NCBI GenBank assembly: GCA_023436145.1
Contig: JAEZKP010000075.1
Location: forward strand, 25,868 to 89,867
Source of the DNA: Fibrobacterota bacterium
GTDB lineage: Bacteria; Fibrobacterota; Chitinivibrionia; Chitinivibrionales; Chitinispirillaceae
Length of the DNA stretch: 64,000 bases
Direction of reading: 5' to 3'
The position numbers and the translations under genes are program-made. Below the pieces are notes generated by a model. It was not told the origin of the DNA and did not search any database. It saw nothing but the letters and a program-made list of their open reading frames with translations. This document shows, piece by piece, positions 8,767 to 18,116 of the stretch; the first letter of the stretch is position 1, and every line of letters starts with the position of its first letter.

Positions 8767-11409
8767 TTAAAGTACACCAGAAGTTTCTTCAGTTATCCTT
8801 TCAAGATCGATCTGGAATTCTCCATCCTCATCAACATCTATTTGAATATTTATTGCAGATTCAGATTCATCGGTCCCAATATTGGATATAAGTGACTTGG
8901 AAATTACTGGAAGTATGCAATTATTGATAACCATATCAGCATTCCTTGCCCCGGATTCAGCGGCAGAACAGCGTTGCATTACAGCAGAAATCACCTCTTC
9001 TGTAAACATTAACTTTGCCTGGTGAATCACTTCAAGCCGCTTCTCGATTTTTCTCAACTTAAGAGTTATCACAGATTTAAGAACATCATCAGTAAGAGGC
9101 ATAAATGGGATGATCGTACAGCGGGCAAGTAGTGCAGGTTTAAAGTAATCAGTTAATTCAGGCCTGATGAGCTCTTTAATGGAACCGAAATCTGATATCC
9201 CCTGCGCCTGAGCATCAAATATGGTATCAGCCCCCAGATTTGAAGTCATGAAGATGACCGTGTTACGGAAGTTAATATCCCGCCCCTCCCCATCACGCAT
9301 AGCTCCTTTATCAAAAACCTGATAAAACATATCCAGAACATCCCGGTGTGCCTTTTCTACTTCCTCCAATATCACAATTGAATAAGGCTTCTGACGTACA
9401 GCTTCGGTAAGTACTCCACCCTCACCATACCCCACATAACCCGGAGGAGAGCCCTTTAACTGGGAAACAGTATGTTTTTCCTGATATTCAGACATATTTA
9501 TTACAGTGGAGAATTTTTCTCCCCCAAAAAGAATATCCGCTAATGCCAGTGCACATTCTGTTTTTCCCACCCCTGAAGGCCCTGTGCACAGAAAAACCGC
9601 TATTGGAGCATCCGGGTTTGTTATGCCAGTTTTTGAGGAACGTATAACCGATGATATTTCTGAGAGCGCACTTTGCTGCCCCTTCACTCTTTGCTCAAGC
9701 CGTTGCTCCAGCTCAAGAAGTACTTGAGCCTCGTCCTTTACCATTGTACCCACAGGTATCCCAGTCCAATCTGCAATAACCTGTGCGCAAACTTCTGCTG
9801 AAACATATGGATAAACCATTGGTACTTTATTTGTAATACTCTGAAATTCAGAATATAGTGTTTCCAAGTCTTTTTTTGAATTCTCTTCAGTTTCACAAGG
9901 TACACCAGGTGATTTAAAAATCACACTATATAACTCCTTGATTTTATCCACATAACCCAGTTCTTTCTCCCACTGCAGGGTTAATTCTGAAATGAGCTTC
10001 TCACTCTGTTTCTGAATTTCTTCGTAACGGGCAATATCACTTTTATTGACAGGTATTCCTGCGGCCAGATCGTTTTTCAATGTCGCTATTGCTTTACTTG
10101 CATTCATATGAGCTTTTTTGTGATGCTCAATTGCCGAAGGCACAGTTGTTTGACTCATCTTCACCCGGGTGCAGGCAGTATCCAGTACATCAACCGCCTT
10201 ATCTGGCAATTGCCTGCCTGAAATGTACCTTTTAGAAAAGGAAACGGCTGTTTTTATAGCTTCTTCGGTAATATGAACTCCATGATGTTTTTCATATACT
10301 TGTGCAATACCCCGGAGCATTGAACAGCTCTTCTCCTCATCGGGCTCCTCAACCTTTACCATTTGGAATCGCCGGGTCAGAGCAGGATCCTTTTCAAAAT
10401 ATTTCCGGTATTCAAGCCAGGTTGTAGCTGCACAGACTCTCAACTCACCACGTGCCAGTGCAGGCTTGAGAAGGTTAGCCGCATCTGCCATGCCAGCAGT
10501 TCCACCAGCTCCTATCAGGGTATGTGCTTCATCAATAAATAGTATTATGCGTCCAGAGCTTTTTCTGGCGATGTCAATTACCCCCTTCAACCTTTTTTCA
10601 AACTCACCTTTTACACTAGCTCCGGCTTGCATTAAGCCCAAGTCCAACTCCCAGATTTCCACACCTCGCAAAGATAAAGGCACCTGATCAGCTGCAACAT
10701 ATTGTGCCAGCCCTTCAATCACCGCTGTCTTCCCAACACCAGCCTCACCTACCAGAATGGGATTATTTTTACGTCTCCGACTTAGAATATCAATAACCTG
10801 GAAAATTTCATCATCTCTACCCAGAATAGGATCTATTTTTCCTGATTTGGCATCAGCAGTAAGATTTTTACAATACTTCTCCAGTTCTGTTCTGACCTCT
10901 TGAGATTGTGCAACTGCCGGATCAGCACCCTGTTTATTTTCTGATGACTTTTCGGTAATCTGAAAAAAGGTTTTAACCAGATCATTAAAATCAATGTGTC
11001 TCAACAGATCGGCATAAGCGGAGTAAGAACGCTTTATGTCATCAATTGCAGCCATAAACAACATTCCAGATCGGATCGAACTCTGGCTAAACTGCAGTGA
11101 GCTTAGATTCCAAGCCCTTTCCAACAAACTAATCAGTGCCGGTGAGAAGGTCGGCTTTGAAGTGTTACCAGTTGGGAAAGTCTCTATCTCATGAATCAGA
11201 GCCTTTTTTAATTGTCCGATGTCAACGCCGAAGTGCAACAGCATAAGGCAGCTGTCATTATTCTGAATATCCAGCAAACTAAGAAGAATATGCTCCCAGG
11301 TAAGTTCGTAATTACTGCTGTTTATGCACTTGTTTATAGATTCCTGAAACACTTTCTGACAGCAGCTATTCAGTTTGTTGATAAGAATCCTGATATCATT
11401 AATACTCAT
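8767..11409 (-). CDS. clpV: Type VI secretion AAA+ ATPase ClpV (TssH)
   Basis: 880 residues, normal for ClpV/ClpB. ClpV extracts and recycles the contracted TssB/TssC sheath after firing. A Clp N-domain (about 1-150) is followed by two AAA+ modules: Walker A GEAGVGKT 221-228 with Walker B IDEAH 292-296, and Walker A GPSGVGKT 610-617. The RDDEIFQVIDIL stretch at 198-209 and the RRFQ arginine-finger region near 346-349 fit the family. The linker between the modules is short, as in ClpV rather than ClpB, and there is no long coiled-coil middle domain. The ribosome site GGAATAGGAAAG precedes the ATG. It is the first gene of the minus-strand T6SS series in the window; the tssB/C/E/F/G genes are not here. 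Confidence 0.94.
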   Translation of the reverse strand: MSINDIRILINKLNSCCQKVFQESINKCINSSNYELTWEHILLSLLDIQNNDSCLMLLHFGVDIGQLKKALIHEIETFPTGNTSKPTFSPALISLLERAWNLSSLQFSQSSIRSGMLFMAAIDDIKRSYSAYADLLRHIDFNDLVKTFFQITEKSSENKQGADPAVAQSQEVRTELEKYCKNLTADAKSGKIDPILGRDDEIFQVIDILSRRRKNNPILVGEAGVGKTAVIEGLAQYVAADQVPLSLRGVEIWELDLGLMQAGASVKGEFEKRLKGVIDIARKSSGRIILFIDEAHTLIGAGGTAGMADAANLLKPALARGELRVCAATTWLEYRKYFEKDPALTRRFQMVKVEEPDEEKSCSMLRGIAQVYEKHHGVHITEEAIKTAVSFSKRYISGRQLPDKAVDVLDTACTRVKMSQTTVPSAIEHHKKAHMNASKAIATLKNDLAAGIPVNKSDIARYEEIQKQSEKLISELTLQWEKELGYVDKIKELYSVIFKSPGVPCETEENSKKDLETLYSEFQSITNKVPMVYPYVSAEVCAQVIADWTGIPVGTMVKDEAQVLLELEQRLEQRVKGQQSALSEISSVIRSSKTGITNPDAPIAVFLCTGPSGVGKTECALALADILFGGEKFSTVINMSEYQEKHTVSQLKGSPPGYVGYGEGGVLTEAVRQKPYSIVILEEVEKAHRDVLDMFYQVFDKGAMRDGEGRDINFRNTVIFMTSNLGADTIFDAQAQGISDFGSIKELIRPELTDYFKPALLARCTIIPFMPLTDDVLKSVITLKLRKIEKRLEVIHQAKLMFTEEVISAVMQRCSAAESGARNADMVINNCILPVISKSLISNIGTDESESAINIQIDVDEDGEFQIDLERITEETSGVL

Positions 11410-12068
11410 CTTTCCTATTCCTCACTATGTGTATTCCCGTGAAAAACTACGATAGGGTTTGTGCACTGGTGTTTTATCGGTAGCCCACATTCAAAAATGA
11501 TGGGAACTGATGGATTCCTGCCAGTATAACAAATGACTGGTTTATTAACAATTGACCATTATGAACAGGTACTGTTTATTTTTACAATAATGGTTCTGCT
11601 ATGCTCTCTGATACCAATAAACATAAATAATTGATAACCAATTGCCAAACAAATTATTTATCTGTTAATCAAAAAGATGGTTTCTGCTTTTGAATAGTTA
11701 GATTCCAGATCTCAACGGCTGGCCTTTTACAAAAAACAAGTATCTATCATTTTTAGACTCCACCCTCATGTTCTGCGACACATAAGTTTGGCAACATAGC
11801 AAACTATTTTGTTATTTTTCAGTCTGACCTGAGCAGCGCCCTGCCCACCATGTTTTTCAGAAAAATGGAATAACTGAGGAGATCAATGCCAAAATCAATG
11901 GAACAAATGAAATACAGGTCCTCCCTCAGAGCACCACTGACTTAAAAGCATGATCGGTTCTGAACAGGGGATGATACTGATTATATAATTCATTTGTCTT
12001 GCAGGTGAAGTATAAAAAATCGCATAATAATTGTGATGAGTTTTACCAGAATCGGAAAAAGGTAAATA
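11410..12068. other. 659-bp divergent intergenic region between clpV and the TIM-barrel gene
   Basis: No credible gene. It must hold the promoters for both divergent neighbours. A nested inverted repeat is present: ACCATTAT 11555-11562 matches ATAATGGT 11587-11594, and inside it AACAG 11564-11568 matches CTGTT 11572-11576. A weak plus-strand promoter-like pair TTGCAG / CATAAT with 18 bases between lies about 40-70 bases before the gene at 12069. Several AATTG-rich short repeats occur around 11620-11670. Nothing here is decisive. Confidence 0.4.
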
Positions 12069-12965
12069 ATGTTAAAAATTCAATACAGCACTATGTGCTT
12101 TAACAAAACCAATTATCGGGAAAAAATATTAAAGGCAAGAGATTTTGTAGAAAAGCAGGGTTTTCAATTCGGCATTCAATTTCACAATTCTATTGACCGG
12201 CAACTTTTTGATAGAGTTCTGGAATTCAAAGATGAACTGCATTTCTCAGTTCACTCTCCGCTCTTTGCCAGACATTTTTTAAATCTGGCATCCACCGACT
12301 TTCAGACAATTCAGGAAAGCTGTCAAGACTGCACCCCATATCTGACTCTACTAAAAACTCCTATTTTTTTCTTTCATGGTTTCTTCATGACAGACAAGCC
12401 GATCATACATGATATGAAAAATTATCGTAAATCAATAAAGGCAGCTATAGGTGAAGATTATTGCCTAAATGGATCTTTTATCATGGACCCTGAGATTTTT
12501 ATTACAGAAGTATTTTTAAGATATAAGGAGAATTTCCGTAATAATCTGAAGAAAGTAACTTCAATCTACAGTGGTTTTACCCTCGCTCTTGAAAATGATT
12601 TTCCTTTAATTGGGGGTGGACTGCAGCGTCCCCAGGAAATCCATGAATTGATTGATAACCTGTGGCTGGATCTGGGGCATCTCTGGAGCGCATCGCTGGT
12701 TCACGGATTTGACTTTCAGGAAGAATCCATGAGAATGCTAAATGAGAAAAATATAGTAGGATACCATCTTAATCACAACTTTTCTTCAAAAGATACCCCC
12801 AAAGACAAAATCAGAGATTCTCACAGCCACTTTTATCTGCAAAGCGAAATGAATCTTAAACCACTTGTACAACGGATATTTGAAAAAAACAGTGGAATTT
12901 TGGTTCTGGAGATTATAGATGGAGATGTTCACGATTTGCAAACACTATTTGATTGGCTCACCTGA
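12069..12965 (+). CDS. Xylose-isomerase-like TIM-barrel protein (sugar phosphate isomerase/epimerase family)
   Basis: 298 residues with the AP-endonuclease-2/xylose-isomerase barrel pattern: HFSVHSPL near 58-65, FFFHGFF near 100-106, a metal-ligand-like glutamate in ALENDFPLIGGG near 178-189, LWLDLGHLW near 199-207 (Asp-x-Gly-His is the typical metal motif), VGYHLNHN near 236-243 and LVLEI near 278-282. These motifs suggest a divalent-metal sugar or deoxyribose-phosphate-type active site; the substrate cannot be read from sequence. Start ATG has AAAGG six bases upstream. It stands alone, divergent from clpV and convergent with lnt, six bases from the lnt stop. Metal-binding residues appear intact. 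Endonuclease IV is an alternative within the superfamily but its hallmark motifs are not evident. Confidence 0.72.
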   Translation: MLKIQYSTMCFNKTNYREKILKARDFVEKQGFQFGIQFHNSIDRQLFDRVLEFKDELHFSVHSPLFARHFLNLASTDFQTIQESCQDCTPYLTLLKTPIFFFHGFFMTDKPIIHDMKNYRKSIKAAIGEDYCLNGSFIMDPEIFITEVFLRYKENFRNNLKKVTSIYSGFTLALENDFPLIGGGLQRPQEIHELIDNLWLDLGHLWSASLVHGFDFQEESMRMLNEKNIVGYHLNHNFSSKDTPKDKIRDSHSHFYLQSEMNLKPLVQRIFEKNSGILVLEIIDGDVHDLQTLFDWLT

Positions 12966-12971
12966 AGAATT

Positions 12972-14582
12972 TTATGTTTTTTTCAGAAAATACCTCTCAC
13001 GGTTTTTCTGAAACACTATCCAAATGGAACTGCCTATAACCAGAATTAGACATGATTTCACCAGCCAGTTTCCCCATCTGGTATAGATAGTATTAAGATT
13101 CATCAGGTAAATTTTTTGAGTAATCACAGCCCTCTCATACAATCCGGTCCTTGCACTCATCCGTCCAAAAGCATCAACAAACATACTCACTCCGGAATTA
13201 GCCGACCTGGCAATAGGAATACCACATTCAATAGCCCGCAAACGTGCCATTTCCGCATGATGATAAGGCCCGGTGGACTTGCCAAACCAACCATCATTGG
13301 TAATCATAACCAGCAGATTTGCACCTTTTTTTGCAAACTGCCGAACAAATTCAGGAAAGATTGCTTCATAGCAGATCAGAGGTGCGGCTTTAATAGTTTT
13401 ACCCACATTGAAAATAGTATGCTCTTTTCCCCTTTGAAAATCAGCTTCGCCTAAATTGATTCTGGATAATATAGGAAACTGAACCTCAAAAGGAATCGCT
13501 TCACTGAATGGCACTAATTTTATCTTGTGGTAAAACTGCAGATCATTTCTCCCGGGTTCTGCAAGAAACGCCGTGTTATAAACCAGATATTCATATGGAG
13601 AACCAGTGGGTCCTTTATCCCAATGTAAAGACCCGAAAATAAGTGGAACACCTGCAGAATTCACTAAATTTCTAACCCATTGACTATGATCAGATCTGCG
13701 GGCTACAAAACTTAATATGGAACTCTCTGAGCTTATCACCAGATCCGGCTTTTCTCCTGATACCGCATCCATTTGTAATTGGAGCACGGCAAACGCAGTA
13801 TCAAGTGAATTATTCCCCCAGTTAAACTGATTCAGATTGCCCTGAAGTACTGATACCTTTACTGCTTCTGCAGCTGGAGGATGACTCATACGGTTTGCCC
13901 CCCATAGCGAAATAGCAATCAGAAAGACAATAAAAATACCTGCCTGTACCCACTTTTTAACACTCATCATGTTTCTATAACAGGCAACAACTGAATCCCA
14001 GAGAAGCATATTGCCAAGCAGAGCAAGATAGGTCAGCCCCCAAACTCCGGTTACAGATGCAAACTGGGAAAGGGGGAGAACCGGTGTCAACGCATATCCC
14101 AGAAATGACCAGGGAAATCCCAGATCCCCCAGTGTGCGCAGGTAATCAATAAGAACCCATAGAGCCGGAAAAAGTAATATGTAAAGTTTAGGAAACTGCT
14201 TAAAAACAAACCTGAACAGAAGTGCGGCACCAAGAAATATTAACGCCATAACTGCTGATCCCACAAATAACCCCAACACAATAAGATGCCAGAGTCCCTC
14301 CACTGTGTCAAATATCAGCCAATAATACTGCCCTAATGATAAAGCGAAAGAAAATAAATAGCATTGAAATACCGCCAGTTTCAGAGATTTCTGAACAGAA
14401 AAGCCTAACAGAGGAAGCAATATACCAAAACTGAGAAAAGGCAGTGGAAACAGAAGCCAGTGAGTATCCGCATTAAAAGGGGGGAAACACAATGAAAAAA
14501 ATAAACCGGCGATTAATGGAAAATACCACCGGTTTTTTCTGTTAAAAAAGTTAATTATCCGTTGTATTGTTATTTGCAGCAT
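12972..14582 (-). CDS. lnt: Apolipoprotein N-acyltransferase
   Basis: 536 residues. Lnt adds the third acyl chain to the N-terminal cysteine of lipoproteins at the periplasmic face of the inner membrane. About seven to eight membrane segments occupy residues 20-230, then a periplasmic carbon-nitrogen hydrolase domain carries the catalytic triad Glu286 (VISSESSIL), Lys355 (KIKLVPFSE) and Cys404 (PLICYEAIFP); a final membrane helix lies at about 510-525. All three catalytic residues are present. The gene overlaps the end of the FecR/PKD/SUMF gene by 13 bases, so translation is probably coupled and it shares the promoter at 17380-17408. Presence of Lnt agrees with the many lipoprotein-like signal peptides in the window. 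Confidence 0.95.
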   Translation of the reverse strand: MLQITIQRIINFFNRKNRWYFPLIAGLFFSLCFPPFNADTHWLLFPLPFLSFGILLPLLGFSVQKSLKLAVFQCYLFSFALSLGQYYWLIFDTVEGLWHLIVLGLFVGSAVMALIFLGAALLFRFVFKQFPKLYILLFPALWVLIDYLRTLGDLGFPWSFLGYALTPVLPLSQFASVTGVWGLTYLALLGNMLLWDSVVACYRNMMSVKKWVQAGIFIVFLIAISLWGANRMSHPPAAEAVKVSVLQGNLNQFNWGNNSLDTAFAVLQLQMDAVSGEKPDLVISSESSILSFVARRSDHSQWVRNLVNSAGVPLIFGSLHWDKGPTGSPYEYLVYNTAFLAEPGRNDLQFYHKIKLVPFSEAIPFEVQFPILSRINLGEADFQRGKEHTIFNVGKTIKAAPLICYEAIFPEFVRQFAKKGANLLVMITNDGWFGKSTGPYHHAEMARLRAIECGIPIARSANSGVSMFVDAFGRMSARTGLYERAVITQKIYLMNLNTIYTRWGNWLVKSCLILVIGSSIWIVFQKNRERYFLKKT

Positions 14583-17341
14583 CTGAACCCGACATAAAAA
14601 TACTTTCCGCCACCCGCAAGTTGAATTTTTGAACCACAGGTACTCTCATTTTCTCCACTCTGCCATGAGCCACCATAGACATATGCCACTCCGTTTTCTG
14701 TTTCCGTCCATTCTGCAGCATTTCCACTCATATCCAATACGCCAGCATCTCCCCTGCAATCATAGAAATATCCGGATTCACTCACCTTATTTTTTAACAC
14801 CGGGTTCCCTAGCGTATTACATCTCTCCTTTATATAGCTTTTTCCATAAGGATATTCATTTTTTTTCTGCTCATTTCTGCAGGCATTCTCCCATTCCTGT
14901 GGACTGCAAAGCCTTTTACCTTCTTTCCGGCATCTCTCTTTTGCCTGAGAATAGGTGACGTTCATCTCAGGCAATTCCCCTTTTTTATTAGGATATTCAT
15001 AAGTGTCGATGCAATATTTGCCCTGCTCCATTAGCTGCATTCCCTCAGGGCATATTACTATTCTGATACTGTCATACGAGGTAGCGCTATCGGAATCCAG
15101 TACCGAAAATACAGCGGTAGTAAATGACTGAAATGTTGTCTCTGCAATTCCATTTTCTTTAGACGTCCAATCAATTTTACCGTCATTATCAAAGTCCCAC
15201 CTGTATTCTATAATATTACTGTCCTTATCCTCTCCAACCCCATTCAGCTTTACTTTCTTTCCACTTTTTGAAACAATGTCTTCACCAGCTTTGGCTACTG
15301 GTGCAGTATTAGAGACCTGAACAGAAGCACTGTCAAAAAATCTGGCACTATCGTCAGTCATGACTGAGAAAATAAGCTTTTTGCTGCCGGCTCTCGAAAA
15401 AACATGCGTCACCTTCCCCTCTTTCTCCGAACTCCAGTCTGAGATACCATCTCCATCAAAATCCCAGAAGTATTTCAAAATCTTATTGTCCGGATCCCTG
15501 GCGATACCTTTTAGCAACAACGGCGTATTCACATTAGTTTTGTACGGTCCACCAGCATCTATAATACAGTTACTATTTACGATTATCACTTTCTTTTGTT
15601 GTGTGGCAAAAAGCCCCTTTTCATCGGTAACACGACATCTGATATCAATAACACCTGCTTCTTTAAATAAATGAGTGCAAACCGGTCTGTTGGTAGAAAC
15701 TTCAAAATTACTATCTGAATCAAAACTCCATTCAAATGTCTTTACTGTAAATTCTGAAGGAGTGTATTTGCATTCGATCCTTATTGTATCCCCAACATGT
15801 ATAGTATCAGGACAGGTAATGTAATCTATTTTTATGCCTCGGCTTATTATGACTTCAGCAGAAGCAGTATCTGTCATACCCTGTTTATCGATAACCTGCA
15901 CAACCACTTTGAATTTTCCCAATTCACTCCAGTTGCAGTTGGCCCGTTTTTCATTTATAAATCCAGTGCTGGATGGTATATCCCAATTACCATCATTGTC
16001 CACATCAAACCTCACCATCAGGTCTATCGAAGAGTCACGGGAATCGCTGCTGGCCCCAGCATCAAGTAGGAAGTCAGTTTCGACTGTACCGACAAGCGGA
16101 GTTATCTTTAACGAAGCTTCAGGTTTCCGGTTCACCAGGACCTTGCGAATGGAGGATGCGGTCCTGCCCCCATTATCTTTTATTTCTACCTTCAGTAAAT
16201 AGATACCCTCTTTTGGAAAAGAGCATCCTTTCACTATTGAACTTTTCCCAAATTTTTCTGATCCTGGAAATTCGAAAATCCCATCACCATTACAATCAAA
16301 CCTATAGGAAAATTCATCTGTTCGACTATTCATATTTTTTGGAGGTGATGCACTGATGGTGAATTTTTCATTAGGATTAACCATGCGGGGAGCATTTAAG
16401 AGCACAGCCAGCCCAGAGGAGATGGTTATGAAATGATCAAGCACCGATGACTGCGAATCCGAATCGGTTGCCTTGATGGTAACGTTGGCACTTCCGGGAG
16501 CCGCTGGCTTAAACTTCAATTCACCACTTTGATTATCCAGAACCATTCCATCAGGCCCGCTAAGAAGTTGATAGGTTATTTTCCCATTTTCCGGGTCGAT
16601 CGCCTCAACCGTATCGATCACCAGCTCACCACTCATATAGACCTCATCAGGTAATCTGACCCACTCCGGAGGTAAATTTTTTACCGTATTACTTTGCGGA
16701 GTACATTTGGATAATGATAATGCGGCATCGATTGCAGAATTCCCTACCCAACTCTTTAGTGCTGCGACATCTGATTGACTGATGGTTTCCACCTGTCCCT
16801 TTTGAAGCCCTTTGATAACCAGTCTACTGCATGAAGTTATCAGACGTTCTTCTGTGTCCAGGGAGGTAATCAAAGTGGAGCCACTGATCTGTAATATGGT
16901 TATCTGATCTTTTTCGGATTTGATATATACACTGCCGGCACCGGCAGCAGCAGATACTCCTTGACAATTAAATATAAAGGAGTCCGGGTTTCCCCTCTGT
17001 TCATTCCTGGAAAAATACAATTCCCCTTCAATAAGATAAAACTTCAGCCGGTAATTATTATCCTGTTTAACTACCGGGCTGAGCTTTATTTTTGAATTAC
17101 AGTTCAGATAAATGGCCGCACTGCCAAAGGTCAATTTCAACTTGGAATCCTGAGCAATAATCAGCGTATCATTTTCCCCGGGTATCTGCCCTTCTGTCAA
17201 TTTACGTATCAGTCCGTTTCTGCATTCTACCGGCTCTCCCACAACGATATCGACTTTCAGCAGCTTATCATTTTTTTTACATTGCATCATTATGCCTGCC
17301 AATGCAATCAAAAAAACAAGCGGCTTAAGTTCTTTCACCAT
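14570..17341 (-). CDS. Envelope protein with FecR-like, PKD/Ig-like repeats and C-terminal SUMF1-like domain
   Basis: About 923 residues from ATG 17341, chosen because GGAG lies eight bases upstream; an in-frame start at 17368 has no such site. The hydrophobic N-terminus ends in MMQCKK, possibly lipoprotein-like although the residue before Cys is atypical. Order: FecR-like domain (about 20-190), a cadherin/Ig-like segment (LDNQSGELKFKPAAPGSANV), four to five PKD-like repeats each with a FDxDxDG calcium-like motif, then a SUMF1/FGE-type C-terminus (RLCSPQEWENACR, DMSGNAAEWTE, YGGSWQ, YFYVGFRCCK). The paired active-site cysteines of true formylglycine-generating enzyme are not in place after GGSW, so catalysis is doubtful. 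It overlaps lnt by 13 bases. A surface adhesion or binding role fits the domains; substrate unknown. Confidence 0.8.
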   Translation of the reverse strand: MVKELKPLVFLIALAGIMMQCKKNDKLLKVDIVVGEPVECRNGLIRKLTEGQIPGENDTLIIAQDSKLKLTFGSAAIYLNCNSKIKLSPVVKQDNNYRLKFYLIEGELYFSRNEQRGNPDSFIFNCQGVSAAAGAGSVYIKSEKDQITILQISGSTLITSLDTEERLITSCSRLVIKGLQKGQVETISQSDVAALKSWVGNSAIDAALSLSKCTPQSNTVKNLPPEWVRLPDEVYMSGELVIDTVEAIDPENGKITYQLLSGPDGMVLDNQSGELKFKPAAPGSANVTIKATDSDSQSSVLDHFITISSGLAVLLNAPRMVNPNEKFTISASPPKNMNSRTDEFSYRFDCNGDGIFEFPGSEKFGKSSIVKGCSFPKEGIYLLKVEIKDNGGRTASSIRKVLVNRKPEASLKITPLVGTVETDFLLDAGASSDSRDSSIDLMVRFDVDNDGNWDIPSSTGFINEKRANCNWSELGKFKVVVQVIDKQGMTDTASAEVIISRGIKIDYITCPDTIHVGDTIRIECKYTPSEFTVKTFEWSFDSDSNFEVSTNRPVCTHLFKEAGVIDIRCRVTDEKGLFATQQKKVIIVNSNCIIDAGGPYKTNVNTPLLLKGIARDPDNKILKYFWDFDGDGISDWSSEKEGKVTHVFSRAGSKKLIFSVMTDDSARFFDSASVQVSNTAPVAKAGEDIVSKSGKKVKLNGVGEDKDSNIIEYRWDFDNDGKIDWTSKENGIAETTFQSFTTAVFSVLDSDSATSYDSIRIVICPEGMQLMEQGKYCIDTYEYPNKKGELPEMNVTYSQAKERCRKEGKRLCSPQEWENACRNEQKKNEYPYGKSYIKERCNTLGNPVLKNKVSESGYFYDCRGDAGVLDMSGNAAEWTETENGVAYVYGGSWQSGENESTCGSKIQLAGGGKYFYVGFRCCK

Positions 17342-17364
17342 AGATTTATCTCCTGCAAAATATA

Positions 17365-17384
17365 ACAATTAAAGATTTAATTGT
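17365..17384. promoter_or_regulatory. 20-bp palindromic operator-like site over the -10 box
   Basis: ACAATTAAAGATTTAATTGT: two perfect nine-base arms around GA. It covers the -10 hexamer of the minus-strand promoter (17380-17385) and the expected transcription start near 17373. Because only half would be transcribed, it is better explained as a DNA-binding site than as an RNA hairpin. The cognate regulator is unknown. Confidence 0.55.
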
Positions 17385-17408
17385 ATCGATTTAGAGATGA
17401 AACGTCAA
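17380..17408 (-). promoter_or_regulatory. Sigma-70-type promoter for the FecR/PKD-lnt unit
   Basis: On the minus strand TTGACG (17408-17403) and TACAAT (17385-17380) are separated by exactly 17 bases, a near-consensus housekeeping promoter. The expected start of transcription is near 17373, giving a leader of about 32 bases that contains the GGAG ribosome site before ATG 17341. Confidence 0.65.
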
Positions 17409-17500
17409 GAAATATCCGGATATGGTTGTAGTTCTGGCCTGGATATAAAGAGAGGCTTTAATGAAGCTTTGGAGATGTTTTGCAGAAAAAAAAGTTGTTT

Positions 17501-17758
17501 TTACTGGGAATCAAGTGCTTTTGCAAATCCGTGACTTATATCCTCCAGAACAGAATCTGTGTTATAGAAACCGCTCTGGATCTTCTGGCGAATCTTTTTG
17601 AGCAGTTCAGAACGTTCCAGACCAACATCAGTCAGCTCTACAATGTCCTTTTCCTGATGCTGAAGCTTTTCAGTTGCCTTATTTTGCCCCTTAGCAGGGG
17701 TGCCGCTTTTGGATTTAGCCTGAACGCAACTCTGCAGTCCTGATCCCTGGACTATCAT
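17501..17758 (-). CDS. Small FlgM-like (anti-sigma-28) protein
   Basis: 85 residues. The N-terminal half is polar and low-complexity; the C-terminal half has VELTDVGLERSE followed by IRQKIQSGFYNTDSV and a final helix. This matches the FlgM pattern (a disordered N-terminus, then KI-x-SG-x-Y-x-x-D and an amphipathic helix that wraps sigma-28). The ribosome site GAGGG lies about ten bases before ATG 17758. It is a single minus-strand gene between the FecR/PKD promoter and nifU. If correct, it implies flagellar or sigma-28-type regulation elsewhere in the genome; no flagellar genes occur in this window. The assignment rests on a short motif and could be wrong. Confidence 0.5.
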   Translation of the reverse strand: MIVQGSGLQSCVQAKSKSGTPAKGQNKATEKLQHQEKDIVELTDVGLERSELLKKIRQKIQSGFYNTDSVLEDISHGFAKALDSQ

Positions 17759-17850
17759 TTTTTCAGATCCCTCTAAAGATTATTATTCAAACTACCGATA
17801 TAAAGAGATGTAAGGATTTGCCGTTTCTTCTACCCTTACGAATTCTCCTG

Positions 17851-17883
17851 GGACAAAAGCACGGTGCTTTTGTCCTTTTTTTT
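17851..17883 (+). terminator. Strong intrinsic terminator with no gene upstream on its strand
   Basis: GGACAAAAGCAC (17851-17862) and GTGCTTTTGTCC (17864-17875) form a perfect 12-base inverted repeat around one G, followed by eight T (17876-17883). The geometry is that of a rho-independent terminator acting on plus-strand transcripts. The nearest plus-strand gene upstream ends at 12965. An additional pair GTAAGG 17810-17815 / CCTTAC 17834-17839 lies just before it, so a short RNA ending here is plausible. The minus side has no T-tract. Confidence 0.7.
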
Positions 17884-18110
17884 AAATCATACTGATTTAA
17901 TATAAGCTGTACCTGCTTCTGTTATTTTATCGGCAGAAAAATGCGATTCTTTAAGAAAATTTTCTGAAAATTTATTTCCCCCTTTTTTAAAACAGATAAA
18001 TTTTCAATTCCTGTATTGAAATAAGATTTTGCATTTCAATAAAAGGTATTTATTTTGCATATGTATCGATTCCTGAAATCGGATTTATTTGTAACTTAAA
18101 AACGGATGAG
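17884..18110. promoter_or_regulatory. nifU upstream region with nested inverted repeats
   Basis: TGAAAATTTAT (17965-17975) matches ATAAATTTTCA (17996-18006) exactly, and the overlapping pair TTTCAAT 18002-18008 / ATTGAAA 18015-18021 recurs once more as TTTCAAT at 18034-18040. A promoter-like TTGCAT (18029-18034) and TATTTT (18051-18056) are 16 bases apart. The combination suggests regulated transcription of the NifU-DUF116 pair, but AT-richness makes chance symmetry possible. Confidence 0.35.
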
Positions 18111-18116
18111 GTGGTT

